A stretch of DNA of 64,000 bases from Dasypus novemcinctus (GCF_030445035.2 NC_080673.1:193483216-193547215), one strand, 5' to 3'. Counted from the stretch's first letter, positions 12,701 through 24,109 are shown. Program-made: numbers and translations. The notes: generated by a model from the sequence alone, not told the origin.

Positions 12701-13407
12701 GGGGGTGTGTGGACTTGACCACTGGCTGCTCAAGAAAGGGAACGGACAGTCCTGTAGCCAGGGCCTCAGAGCTGCGTCAAGACAACATTAAAAAAACAAA
12801 AGTATATGACAGCACGGCACCATGCCTCCACGTGGCCATGTCACAAGTCAATCCCTCATATTTAACTTGCGCTCCTACTGTGTGTCCAGGCTCTGGATAC
12901 AGCCCTGGCGAGACAGCCCTGAGAGGCTCCAGAGGACTCATAGCTCTGAGGGCTGGTTCTTTCCAAGGGCCTGTGTATCTGGCACACGCTGTCACACGCT
13001 TTAAAAATAAAACCCTCGGGGCCTCTCTTCCATTTGCGAGGTCATCTCCCAAAACGTTACCTGGCGTACCCCAAGGCCGCAAACCATAAACCTCCCTCTC
13101 CAGAGCTGCCCTGCCGCAACTTGGCAAATCCCCAGTTCTGTTTTAACAAGGAAGACTGTCCCTTCACAAGCATCAGTTACCCAGGGAGTGCCCTACCTTT
13201 GGGAAAACGCAAAACCCAAAACCCCACGGGGTGCGGGCAAGGCAAGCAGAGCTATGACGCCCCCGCTCTCCCGAGGCGCCCGGAGGCAGGGCCTGTGGCC
13301 TGGCCGCCCTCGCCCGACGCCGCACATCCGTCCGAGGGTGTGTGTCTGTCTTTAGCTCAGGAACGCCCCCGGGGCCCTGGGAGAGAAAGGGTCCTTTGTG
13401 CGGCAGC

Positions 13408-13415
13408 CTTTAAAG
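13408..13415 (+). promoter_or_regulatory. FGFBP2: TATA-like element of FGFBP2
   Basis: TTTAAAG lies about 60 bp before the chosen ATG. A start site near 13437 would give a leader of about 30 nt. This is inferred from spacing only. Confidence 0.4.
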
Positions 13416-13468
13416 GCCTCGTCCCCTCCCACGCTCCGCAGGCGGCAGGCGGGCTCCCGGCCGTCACC

Positions 13469-14068
13469 ATGTGGCTCGTCCCCTGCCTCCTGCTGGTGGC
13501 GCTGTCGGGCCCGGGGACCTCGGGCCCGGCTCCGACGCGGCAGCCGGGAGGCGGCGGGCAGGAATTCCGCTTTCGGACGCGAGGCGAGGACGCGTGCACC
13601 GCGCGCACCGGCGGCCCCGGGGAGGCGCGGCTCCGCGTGCAGTGCCGGCGCCAGGACGGCGCGTACTGGTGCGAGTACCGGGGGCAGCCGCGCGCCTGCC
13701 CGGCCTTCGCCGCCAACCCCCGGGCCTACTGGGAGCAAGCCCTGCAGGCGCTGGGCCGCCTCCGCCACGCGTGCCGGGGTGTCCCCGCGCTGAGGCCGGC
13801 CGTGTGCCTGGAGGCGGGGCCCGCGGCGCACCTGAGGCAGGTGGCCTCCAGCCTCGAGGGCGGCAGCCCCGCTCCCCGCCAGCTCCCCGCCGCGACGGCA
13901 TCGGCGAGGCCCGGGAAAGGGAGCCCGCTCCGCAGCCACCCCGCCGCCAAGGCCATCCAGGCTGCAGCGGGGCCCGGAAGTAACGAGGCGGAGACGACGG
14001 CCAGGGCCCTCTTCTGGCAGTGCCTCCAGGCCATCTACGCCTCCATCATCAGCTTCTTCCGGGGGTGA
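13469..14068 (+). CDS. FGFBP2: Fibroblast growth factor-binding protein 2 (KSP37), 199 aa
   Basis: This is a secreted FGF-binding protein family member; in human it is made by cytotoxic lymphocytes. The start is chosen at 13469 because it opens a signal peptide (MWLVPCLLLVALSG, cleavage near Gly19) with A at -3. The frame is open further upstream to 13034, but that part looks non-coding. The family core shows six cysteines: 43, 59, 68, 77, 102 and 113, with the WCEYRGQPRAC motif at 67-77. A Gly/Ala/Pro-rich linker follows (about 128-175), then the conserved end SIISFFRG. The length is 199 aa against 223 in human, because the linker is shorter. Oddly, the C-terminal cysteine pair expected eight residues apart is Phe182 and Tyr190 here, with a lone Cys185. 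No N-glycosylation sequon is present. The whole CDS lies in one exon, 20 nt before a likely donor. Identification is secure; the functional effect of the cysteine changes is inference. Confidence 0.95.
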   Translation: MWLVPCLLLVALSGPGTSGPAPTRQPGGGGQEFRFRTRGEDACTARTGGPGEARLRVQCRRQDGAYWCEYRGQPRACPAFAANPRAYWEQALQALGRLRHACRGVPALRPAVCLEAGPAAHLRQVASSLEGGSPAPRQLPAATASARPGKGSPLRSHPAAKAIQAAAGPGSNEAETTARALFWQCLQAIYASIISFFRG

Positions 14069-14204
14069 CGCTGAGGGCTCCCTGGCAGGTACCTCTTCTG
14101 CCCCGCTCTGAGACGCACGCAGGGGCGCTGGGCGGTTTTTCCAGCTGCCACTCCAGCCTCGGATTCTCCGCACCCATGGGTGCCGTGTCCATCGCAGAGT
14201 AGAG

Positions 14205-14385
14205 GGTCTAGGCCTGGGGGCCAGCCAGAACCCCCGGGGAAGCTTTGAAAAATACTGATGTCCAGGCCACACCCCAGACCATTCAATCAGCATGTCTGGG
14301 GTGGGGGCCCAGGCATGTGTAATTTTTTTAACCCCCCCAAGTGATTTCAATGTGCAGCTGGGGTTGAGGATCCCACCGATGGGAC
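14205..14385 (+). mobile_element. MER5A-like hAT MITE
   Basis: It contains 'agctttgaaaaatactgatg', 'ccaggccacaccccagacc' and 'gtgatttcaatgtgcagc' in MER5A-like order. It is old and non-autonomous. Confidence 0.6.
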
Positions 14386-15410
14386 GAACTCAAGATGACA
14401 GTGGCAGCTGGAAACCCGGCCTTTGGGATGCGGGGTGGAGACATTCCCTCTTGAGCCAACAGCTTTGTGGGGCCGGGGTGAGAGGCAGGGAGGGGTCATC
14501 GGGGGGCGCTGGGGTTCTGCCACAGTCCCATGTGTGGGCGTCATACCTTGCTCACCGTGCCCAGGTGTTCAGTTCAGGGGTTGGGCTAGGAAGGACGTGG
14601 GCCCCCCCTCTTAGAGCTCACCTGAAGTGGAAGGTGGAGGGAAGGGGCCTCCTGGAGCCTGCACAGGGAGGCAGGTCCCCTGGGGCGCTGCAGAAGGGGG
14701 GTGGACCCCCAGATGGACTGCTGACCTGTGTGTCAGCTCAGAGACCTCCCTTCCCTCCTCTTGGCCTCCGATTCCTCTCGCAGAGCCCCGGGGCTGGGGA
14801 ATGTTCGGTTCAGTCTTCAAAGTCATCATCGATTTCTTCATTGTGTCAGAGAAAAAAATAACTTGATAAGAATAGATTTCTAATCCCCGCTGAATATTGC
14901 TTTGAAGAGACCAGCCTTTTTTCTTTTGTGAAAACGAAATGTATTCCTTATCTAGATCTTTAAACGCAGCACCTTCCATTAGCTTTAGACACCAGGAAAG
15001 AGCTAATTTACATGGAATTCTAGTCTTGTCTCTGCACATTGAGTCAAAAAGAGACTTTCTGAGGTTTCATGTATTATCTGTGCAAGAAAAATGAAGAGAA
15101 AAAGCAGATGTCCTGATAAATGTTTGTTTGTAACTAATAACCTTAAAACGGGTTTGCCTTTTGCTGAAAGCGCCAGGACAGCAGGGAAAGCTGTGCTGTC
15201 CTGGAGTTGGTTAGTGTTTGCTGCTCTGGACTGGAGGATTCCTGCCTGTGGAATCATCCGGATCTGTCCCAGAGGAGGAAGGAGAGCACTTGAGCCAGAA
15301 GGCTCTTAATGTGGAGGCGAGACTCCCCCATTTCTTTCTTCTTTTGAAAGCAGATTCTTTTTTTCGTCTTTGTGCAAATACTACATGAAGATCATTAAAA
15401 ATAAATAATT

Positions 15411-15776
15411 CTGGAGAGTGGATGTGGCTCAAGCGGTTGAGCCCCTGCTTCCCACATGGGAGGTCCTGGATTCAGTTCCTGGCGCCTCCTAAAAACAAAC
15501 AAAAACAATAAGCAAACAAACAAAAAAAGAAAAAAAAACTCAGAGTCACAGATGTGGCTCAGTGGCTGAGTGCCTGCCTCCCACATGGGAGGTCCTGGGT
15601 TTGGTTCCCGGTTCCTCCTGAAAAAACCAAACCAAAACAAACAAACAACAAGCAAACAAATGAAAAAAACAACATATGGGAGCGGATGTGGCTCATTGGT
15701 TGAGCACTGGCTTCCCACTTATGAGGTCCCAATTTCAATCCCTGGCCCCGGTGCCTAAATCAATCAATGAATAATT
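15411..15776 (+). mobile_element. Row of three DAS-SINE monomers, same orientation
   Basis: Three tRNA-like heads (GGATGTGGCTCAAGCGGTTG at about 15420, GATGTGGCTCAGTGGCTG at about 15551, GCGGATGTGGCTCATTGGTTG at about 15681) each run through '...GAGGTCC...TTC...' (box B-like). Copies 1 and 2 are followed by CAAA-rich tails; copy 3 ends in CAATCAATGAATAA. They lie head to tail without unique spacers. They are not functional tRNA genes. Confidence 0.85.
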
Positions 15777-16022
15777 CAAGCACAACAAAAAGTACAAAGA
15801 AGGAGAAAGCTGCCCCCCAAAATCCCACCATCCAGAAATATTAACATTTGGAGAGCATCCACCCAGACACCCATCCATGCATATTTATATCAACAGATAC
15901 ATAGTTTATGTACAGATACATGCAGAGAATTAAAGTTTAAAAAGATATCTGGATCCTGCAGGTAAGCTACAAATGACTAAGAGTTTTCCATCATCATTCT
16001 TTCTTTTTCTTTTCTTTTTTAG

Positions 16023-16665
16023 AGCTGACTTCTCCCTGACAGAGAAAGATCCCCTTCAGTGTTGTGATGTTTTCAATGCAATATCCTCAGGTTGGCCAAG
16101 GAGATTTCTGAACAGCTCCAACTGCACAAATTCTTGATCTGCAGCGTCTTTGAATATCGGAAAATGGAACCTTCCCTTCAGGAGCTTACAGAGTTCACAG
16201 ATGCTACACAGAGCCTGTGCGATGGGCCCGAGATTGAGATGCGTGCCCATCTCAAAAGAAGTTTTCCTTCATTTGTCTGAGTCTTCTATGAAAATTCAAA
16301 TGTGTAACACATTCGTCAATTTCCAGTTTAGGCTTATGAACAAGCTATGAATTTTGCCACATTCTATTGCATGGGAACTTGATCTTGTAGTTTGGAGAAA
16401 GTTCAGCAAAGAGCAGATATTTGTGTGAACAGGAAAAGAATGATTTTAGAAGTATGACTCTTGCCTTCTTAATGAAAAATAGAGCTAGGTTCTATAGTTA
16501 GCAATGAAATTACCCACTGGCAATAGCAACTTAGCCAAATAACAAAAAGTAAATAGCCAGAAAGGGAAGTGGACTTGACAGAGAGCAACCCTGTACACAC
16601 AGAAATTAAATGGACAAAGTCAGAAATGACAGAAAATAAAATTGTTTTGGCATCTGCACAATTGT
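16023..16665 (+). other. FGFBP2: Candidate FGFBP2 3' UTR exon
   Basis: It starts after the strong acceptor at 16022 and ends shortly after AATAAA at 16635-16640. The sequence looks unique, without repeats, for about 640 bp. Short open frames on both strands (for example 16092-16280) have no recognisable family. Placement is inferred from splice-site quality and expected gene length, not from a transcript. Confidence 0.4.
16635..16640 (+). terminator. FGFBP2: Candidate FGFBP2 poly(A) signal AATAAA
   Basis: This is the first canonical AATAAA downstream of the candidate 3' UTR exon start. A T-rich stretch (ttttgtttttgg) follows about 35-45 nt later. Confidence 0.35.
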
Positions 16666-16741
16666 CATGCACTCCTAATTTTGTTTTTGGCTGTATCTAA
16701 GAACAATTTAATAATCCACTGTTGGTGGGGGTATGAATTGG

Positions 16742-16922
16742 CTCTCCCTCTAGCTCAGGGGTGCCCAGCCCTGGCTACCTAACAGAATCACCTGGGGGAA
16801 TTTTGTAAACCTATGGAGGCCTGGGTCCCACTCCCAGGGAGTCTGGGATGTGGCCTGAGCATGTGGATTTTTTAATTTTCCAGGTGATTCTAATGTGCAG
16901 CCAGGGTTCAGAAACACCATCC
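16742..16922 (+). mobile_element. MER5-like hAT MITE
   Basis: It shows 'cagaatcacctgggggaatt', 'ggcctgggtcccactcccag' and 'ccaggtgattctaatgtgca' blocks typical of MER5. Confidence 0.7.
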
Positions 16923-18540
16923 TAGATTAATTAAAGCAGAATCTCTGGGGTATATCTCAGAGAGCAGCGTTATTTTTTTAAGTCCCAGGTAATTCTCCTG
17001 TGTAACCTGGGATGGGAATTAACAACACAGCTTCTACATGTATTTCATCCACTTAACAAATATTTGTTTATCACCTACTGTGCCCTGAGCCCTGGGCTCA
17101 GTCTGCATTCCCAGGAGTTTAGTGTATGGAAGCTAAGAGGCCAAGTTAGAGGACAAGGACCCTCATAGGGAGGTGGGGGGCAGGGGAGGCTTGCTGCAGG
17201 TGAGTTTTTAAAAAAATATATACACCAAGCATCTACTACGGCACACTTAATAAGTCTGCTTAGGATGAAGGTCCTGTGCCTTTCAGTCATTCCCTTACCT
17301 AATCCACCCGCACCCCTAGGCAGTAAGTAGTTTGATTCCTGAATTTAAAATAAGGACCTGAAACTTAGAGAGGCGAGTGAGGTGCCACACCTGGGTGTTC
17401 AGGCTGAAATAGGAATCCAGGGCCACCCCATTCAAAACCTCGTGGTTTTCGGTCCAATAGAAACCTCGGCCTAGCCTAGGTTTGGGCTTAGACCCTTTCT
17501 ACCCATCCTTCAGACTCCACAGAGCAGCTCTGCAGAGCTACAGGGTAGAAGGGACTGATCCCTGAGTCACCCTGGATTAGACACATCACCTTGGACTTGA
17601 CGGGAGGCAGAAGTAAACGTCTCGTAGGTTGAGGCCCTGAGGCTTGGGGATTCATTTGTTGCCACAACTGGCAGAACCTGACTAATCTACTTCGCTACTT
17701 CAAGTGACGCACAACCTCTCCAGGCTCAGCTTACCCACTCAGTAGATACCTGTCAGATTTACTGAATTAATGAATTTAAACTGGCGGCATGGGCCCACGT
17801 GGACTCTGATACACATCCCTGACCTTCCATTTAGAGACGCAAAGTTTATTGCATTTGGGGAGGCACCGGGCCAATTATTGACCTTCTTTTCAACCGTCCC
17901 TCCGTCTGTGGGAAGGGTTTAAGAAATCTCCGAGAGATGCCTCAATCCCGGCTGGAGTCAAGCCATAATAAAATTACTCAGCAAAATGTGAGCAAGAAAA
18001 GCCCCTTCCTGTGTGTCTCATCATTACTATACCCAGGTGTGAGAGGCCCGCCTTCACTGCAGCCAAAAATCAGCACAAAGCCCACTTTTTTCTGCCTGCA
18101 AGGCTCAAGCCTGATGCCATCCTGGAAGCAGCTGGAAGGTCTTGCAGCTGTTCCTTTAATAACCTATTTTTTATGTTCATCCAAAGTCATTATGTGTTTA
18201 CTGACACCTTAAAAATTAGAGTTGGAAAAGACGAGGTTTGTGGAAAGGCTATTTGCCAACGCTTGCCAGCTGTTCACTTGTTCACCCTTTTGCCCCCCAT
18301 CTCCCAGGGACCTTCTGAGCTCCCGTCCCTTTCCATCTCCCCTCTTCTCAGCCCCTCTCGGCTTCTTCAGGCTAAGCCGGGGCAGGCTGTGCGCTGACGT
18401 CTTATCCGGGATTTTCTCGGTGCAGCTTTCTCTGTGGGATTCATCCCAGAACCCAGCGCTCAGCTGCTCTCAGGCTTAGGTTTGGGATGTCACTTTTCCT
18501 ATTTTCCTATCTTCAAGCAAGAAAGAACCCTGGACTTGGA
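16923..18540. other. Intergenic, nothing recognised
   Basis: Unique-looking sequence downstream of FGFBP2. No exon, RNA gene or named repeat is supported. Confidence 0.5.
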
Positions 18541-18680
18541 GTAGAAGATTGCAGTTCCTGGATCTGCCACAAACAAGTTGTGTGGCTTTAGGGAAGACAC
18601 TTAACTCACCTTCCTCATCTTTAATCCAGGGAAAATAATTGCCGCTCTCTTAGGTGCTGTAAAGGTCTAATGTAATAATA
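18541..18680 (+). repeat. MIR-type ancient SINE
   Basis: It has the pattern 'ttgtgtggctttagggaagacacttaactcaccttcctcatct', as in the MIR core and 3' part. Confidence 0.6.
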
Positions 18681-19604
18681 AATAGCTATTGTGATATTGG
18701 GCTATATAGCTGTGAAGGAGGATTACCAATAAGGAAGAACAGTTTGAAATATTCAAAGGGGAAGGAAAAACATCCTCTCTATAGCCCAGTCTAGTCTTCC
18801 AGAACAAGGCTGCCACGGGATGGTGCTCTGGAGTCACAAATGCTTCTGAACACGGGAAACACAAGTCTCCCAATTATTCTGGGAAAAGCATAATTGTAAA
18901 CCAGACAGCCCCCATTTGTTGTAAAACTTGTTTAGTACAAGTTTCAGTCTGAGCATTTTTTTTTTAATTTTTAAAAAGTCACTGAATTCATTCAGGTGGT
19001 GGCTTGAAGAAAAAACTGAAAGAAGTTGGCTGATCTAAAAAGATCTGCTTTTAGCTCATTTGAGGTTGAAAGGAAGTCGGGGTGGGGGGCGGGCGCATGT
19101 TAGTGAACCAGCCAGGGTGGGATTCTCTTTCCCTCCCGCTGTCACACTGGCTGACCCGAGGTCACTCTCCAGGTCTTCACTCTCCCATATTTAAAAAAGG
19201 TGTGTAAAGTCCGAGGCTATAAACTGGATGGGGCTGGATTGCTTCGACCTTTGCCCCCTGCCAGCCCCAGAGTGGAATTTTGGCACCTCCCTTTGGAAGG
19301 GATTTCCTAACTGGGGGCCTTAAAGGACCCTGGACAGGAGCCAGGAGGCGGTTAGGAGAGCAGATGTAGGGATGGAAGGGGATTTGTTGCAGGGATTCAC
19401 CAGACCATTAACTCAATAATGTAAATAGGTAAACAGTTTTCACCTGGCAGTAGAAAGTACTGTGGGGAAGAGAATGCAAGCTGTATAAAAGCACTGCCAA
19501 ATTCCCACTTGCTCTTTGCCACTTTATGACGGCCGTCTAAAGGAAGGGCGTGGGTTTTTTGGAGCCCGAGCTATTTGTTTTTGAACCCCAGCCGCAGAGC
19601 TCCC

Positions 19605-19760
19605 TAGGCACCTGGTCTTGAGTGAACTTTCATTTCCTCATCTCTGCAAAGGGGATAATAATAGCATCAATCTCACAAGCACGGCGCAGGATTAAATGAG
19701 CTTATCCACACAAACTGGACCTGGTAACAGCTCCAGCAGTAGCTGTGAACGCTTTCATCA
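19605..19760 (+). repeat. MIR-type ancient SINE
   Basis: 'tttcctcatctctgcaaagg', then 'aggattaaatgagcttatcc' and 'acagctccagcagtagc', follow the MIR 3' half. Confidence 0.55.
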
Positions 19761-22297
19761 TCGTGTTGTTTCTCAATCGGGGTTTTTTGGAAGGACGCGC
19801 CCTAGGATGGGGAGGTTTGCACGGTATTTTAATGTTTTAAAAGGATCTTAATCTTTGGGAAAGTTGGGAGCCACTGGTCTGACTGAAGCCTACAGTGAAT
19901 TCTTAACTGCCCGCCCCAAGCCTCTTCATCTGCCTCATTCACAACTTTTTTCCAGTCCACGCACAAAACCAGCAGAGCCTCTCCCTTCTGGGAACAGCTC
20001 CCTGCACAGCTCTCTGAGCACAGCTGTTCCTTTCCCCAGATCCGGGGTCGGGGGGGGGGGGTGAGGGGGTGGTTCAGGGGGGGCAGGCTGTTCCCCGCAG
20101 AATCCTTCTGTTTGGTTAGTTGATGCATCCAGTGATAGGAACAGGACAATCTCTACCAATCAAAGGGTCTCTCCCTGGACTTTTTCACACTGCAACTTAC
20201 AGAAAAGGGAAGTCCCTTAGCTCAGAAAGGCTACATCCACGGCTTCAACCACACGGGAGGAAATCAGACTGAAAAATCAAAGCAGACATGCAGAGGAAGA
20301 CAGATGTGATACGAGAAGAGAGCATCCTGGTGATGTTCAAGTCCCCAGTTCTGTGTGTCTGTGTGGTCTAGCCCAACTCTTGCCTTCCGATAAATTCCCA
20401 ATTTTGTTTATGTTGACTTGAGCTCTGTTTCTTTATGATGACCAGACAAACCTTGAGAAACACAAAATCCATTTCAATTCAGTAACTACTTGCTTAGGTG
20501 CTCGGCTTCATGCTTGAGCTCTAGCCTAGTGAAGTACCTTCCCAAGATCATGAGGTGGCAGGCACGTTAATAAAGCACAACGAGATGACAGAGTGCCTGT
20601 AATAATAACAGAGTCCCTCAAAAGCTAGAGGAACCCCGATGAAGGGGCGCTGAATTCAGCTGTGGGAACAGGGAAACGGGGGGAGTGGGGATGGGAATTT
20701 GCCAAGTAGATAAGAGATGAAGGGAATTCTAGACAAGGATAGTAGTTTGATAGAGGCAAAGTGTCCCGAAACAGGCTGGCATTGGGAGAGAAGGGTGGAC
20801 AGTCAGATGTAGTTAGAGCCAAAGGCCCGTATGTGCAAGGAGGGTGGCTGGACGCGGGCAGGGAGTTAGCTGGGGTTAGGAAGAGAATGGCTTTGTGGGT
20901 CAGAATCAGCACTGCGGGCCTCATTTTGTGGGTGACAGCTAGAAAACCTGCTTGTTAAGATGTCTTCATTTAGGCAGGTCTGGATCTTCTAATACCCTTC
21001 CCCAAAACCAGTTGAGCTGCTTTTCTATTCACCTAATTTCAGAAGTTTACTTAGTTCCGTGAAGGCTACTAAGCAGACCTTCTCAGTTTTGCTTATGGGA
21101 ATATAATAACGTCTCAAAGCAAAACCAGGCAGAAGGGTGTCAGGAGCTCCTTAGGACCCAGGAAACCTGTAGGATTTTCTCAGAGGAAAACAAAAGGCTT
21201 GATCTCCTTGAGCGGTCGCTGAGGAAGGACCAGGAAGGCCTTGCACTAGGCGCACGCATTAGCCGCTGAAACCAAGAACAAGCGTGGCGTGTTCCAGACA
21301 CGGCAGGACTGAGAAACCTCTCGTACCCTCCTCACAAGACCCCTGGGAGCAGCACTTGTTTTTCTTCTCACCTTCCCCCTTTGCTTTTTTGCCTACCAAA
21401 ACCACAGCTCCCATTCTCATTTTGAAAAGATTTGGGGAAGTTCATTCCCCATTCCTCGCTTGTGCTCGCACAACCACCTGCTCCTTTAGGGCGCTGGGCC
21501 GGGCTGGCCCTGCCACGGGAAAGAGCCGTGCTTAACGGTCACTTGGGGAGAGAAATAAATAAAAATAAATCTTTAAAAAAAAAAAGATTTTAAGATTGAT
21601 TCCTTGGAAACAAAGATATTAAAAAAAAACCTAGAGATGATCTATGAACTTGCTTTGTGGGAGAGCATATTATAAAAGACCTAGAAACCCTTTTGTGTTC
21701 TTTAAATGAAAACACAAGGATTTAAATCTCCCTATTACTTAAGAGGGAAAAAAAAAACCCTGTTTTTTATTAGGTTGAACCGTTAGAGATTACTGATATT
21801 CCGCACTTTGGACCTACTAAAAAACTGCAATTTCACTGGGTTTAATCTAACTCATAAACTGTGGATTATCTTTTAGATGAATTCCTAATCAGAGCCAGTT
21901 ATTGCACTATGCTTCTACCAAAATGGGGTGCCATACCATGCAGTGTGAAACACTTTCTTATCCTAATAAGAAATATTAAATATATTTGTAAATTAATATA
22001 ATATAGTAAATAAACATTAATAGGTTTTTAATTTCCATTCACCTCTAAAGCTGTACCAGCAACTCTTTGCTGGCTCTTATTTTTCTTAATGAAGTTAAAA
22101 TGTAGCACAATGTGTCATCTGAACAGGAATTCTGAAATCTTATGATTAATGAACACTTAATTTGGAATGCAAATATCGAGCAGGCCTAAAATGAATGCTT
22201 TGAGCCAGACTAATTAGATTTTAGCCAATGTTTATTTAGTCATATTTCCCCATTTTCTATCAAAGAATATGTTTTAATGCATTTTATTTGACTCAGC
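19761..22297. other. Intergenic, nothing recognised except short tracts
   Basis: Contains the G-rich tract at 20047 and, at about 21551-21592, an AATAAATAAAAATAAATCTT-A(n) segment that resembles a bare DAS-SINE tail. No gene is supported. Confidence 0.5.
20047..20094 (+). other. G-rich tract, possible G-quadruplex
   Basis: A G12 run, GAGGGGG and CAGGGGGGG lie within 45 nt, with four or more G-runs. Confidence 0.5.
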
Positions 22298-22308
22298 AAA
22301 TTAATATC

Positions 22309-22786
22309 GTTTTTTTTAAAAGATTTCTTTATTTATTTAATCCCCCCTTCCCCTCCTCCCACCCTGCTGTTTTTGCTGCCTGTTTTGTCTTCTTGTTTTC
22401 TTTCCTCCAGGATTCTCTGGGATTCAATCCTGGAGGCCTCTGATAGGAAGAGGGGTTCCCTGTCAATTGCGCCACCTCAATTCCTGGTTTCTGCTGCGCT
22501 TCACCTTGACTTCCCCTTGTCTCTTTTTTTCGATGCGTCATCATTTTGCCGTGTGACTCACTTGCACGGGGCACTGGCTCACCACACGTGTACTCTCGCG
22601 GGCACTCATGCGGGCACTGGCTCACCACATGGGCACTCACGCAGGCACTGGTTCGACACATGGGCACTTGCGCAGGCACAGGCTTGCCGTGTGGGCATGC
22701 TCTCTCTTCTTCTTTTTCACAAGGAGGCCCCAGGTCCTCCTATATGGTAGGGGGAAGCTCTATCCCTTGAGCCACATCCGCTTCCC
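22309..22786 (-). mobile_element. DAS-SINE, antisense, with internal minisatellite
   Basis: The T/ATTT tail complement is at 22309-22345 and the tRNA-like head at 22725-22786. Flanking repeats are aaattaatatc (22298-22308) and aagttaatatc (22787-22797), with one mismatch. About 14 bases of the head ('gggattgaaccc' region) are missing near 22731. The internal tandem array at about 22560-22700 uses the same units as the SINE at 3036-3479. Confidence 0.88.
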
Positions 22787-23159
22787 AAGTTAATATCCTT
22801 TTGATGCAACAGCTCAGCATTTTCTGTCTCTTCATGAGGTGACTCTTGAAGGAGGGATTAATTTTTTACCAAATTGGACCTGGTAACCTTGCACAGTCCA
22901 GGCTTACCTCCGAACCAAATTGCACCCACTGATCTTATCTCTGGTGATTGCACCGAGGACCAGCCCTCCCAGTCAAGGAACTAGATGGTAGTAGCCCTTT
23001 AAAATTGGAGTAGAATCAGCTTTTGAACTTGAAATCAGCCAGAGACCAGACTGGGTGAAATATGCATTCAATTACCCGCCTGTAACCCATGGTTACCAAT
23101 TGTGTGCAGGCTTCCTGCTTGCCTTTATTTAAATTATGTGATCAAAAGAACAACACCCT

Positions 23160-23606
23160 AATCCTCTTATAGAACTATTGTGATTCTTGTAATGGAAGAA
23201 ACTGTATCACTGATGTGGTGATAGTGGCCATGGGAGATGCTGAGGGTAGGGAGAGGCAAGAAGAGGTGTGATGTGGGGGCATTTTTGGGACTTGGAGTTG
23301 TCCTAAATGATATTGCAGGGACAGATGCTGGACATTATATATCCTGCCATCACCCACTGAAAGGGCTGGGGGAGAGTGTAAACTACAATGTAAACTGTAA
23401 TCCATGTGGTGCAGCAGTGCTCCAAAATGTATTCACCAAATGCAATGAATGTGCCACAATGATGAAAGAGCTTGTTGATGTGGGAGGAGTGGGGGGTGGG
23501 GGTGGGGAGTGGGGTATATGGGAACTTCTTATATTTTTTAATGTAACATTTTGTACAATCTATGTATCTGTTTTTAAAAAAAAAATTGCTAAAAAAAAAA
23601 AAAAAG
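23160..23606 (+). mobile_element. L1 3' end, 5'-truncated
   Basis: It shows the 'acagatgctggacattat' block, 'gtgccacaatgatgaaagag', a G-rich tract (about 23487-23518), 'aatgtaacattttgtacaat' and poly(A). Flanking repeats are aagaacaacaccc (23147-23159) and aagaacaataccc (23607-23619), with one mismatch. Confidence 0.88.
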
Positions 23607-24109
23607 AAGAACAATACCCAGGCTTCTCATAAGAAATCATCAGACTTCTAATAGGAGGACATTCTACAAAATACCTGACCGGTACTCACCAAAACTGCCA
23701 AGGTCATTAAAAACGGGAAATCTGAGGAAACTCTCCCAGCCTAGAGGAGACTAAGGAGACAGGGTGACTCAGTGTCACGCGGGACCTGAACCATACCCGG
23801 GAAGTCGGAATTAAGTATGGATAAATGGCCTTTCAATATTGCTTCATGAGTTGTGACAAATGTACCATGGCCAGGTAAGAGTTAATAGTAGGAGAAACTG
23901 ACTGAGGTGCACAGTATACAGGAAATTAGCTTTGCAACTTTGCTAAACATAAAACAACTCTAAAATTGAGAAAAAAAAAGAATGAGAAGATGAGGGAGGA
24001 ATGCAAAAGATAAAGAGAGGGAGAGTTTTGTCATGAACTGATCAATGTATGGTACAATCACTTCATTTCTAATAAAAATAACAGAAGTCGCCAACATTCC
24101 TTTCTCTCT

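Larger units (their letters stand above)
13255..14070. promoter_or_regulatory. FGFBP2: CpG island over FGFBP2 promoter and coding exon
   Basis: The stretch is very GC-rich with many CG dinucleotides, starting about 200 bp before the start codon and ending near the stop. Most other parts of the window are CpG-poor. The extreme GC content keeps several frames open on both strands; these are not genes. Confidence 0.75.
14089..16022 (+). other. FGFBP2: Probable FGFBP2 intron
   Basis: A CAG|GTACCT donor lies 20 nt after the stop codon. A pyrimidine-rich acceptor (CTTTTTCTTTTCTTTTTTAG) ends at 16022. An intron of about 1.9 kb and a gene of about 3 kb fit my memory of the human gene size. The intron contains a MER5-like element and a row of three SINE monomers. 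Confidence 0.45.

Noticed and set aside
13034-13468. N-terminal extension of the FGFBP2 frame
   Set aside because: A signal peptide starts at 13469 and a TATA-like element lies at 13408, so the extension is upstream of transcription.
13352-14350. 332-aa open frame antisense to FGFBP2, and other long frames over the same bases
   Set aside because: Very high GC content removes stop codons in all frames; the product is Arg/Pro/Ala-rich and has no recognisable domain.
14292-14861. 189-aa plus-strand open frame after FGFBP2
   Set aside because: It begins in a MER5-like repeat and has no recognisable product.
15411-15776. tRNA genes
   Set aside because: The tRNA-like heads lack a full cloverleaf and carry A-rich tails; they are SINE monomers.
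16092-16280. Short open frames on both strands at 16.1 kb
   Set aside because: Neither protein is recognisable; the stretch fits better as a 3' UTR exon of FGFBP2.
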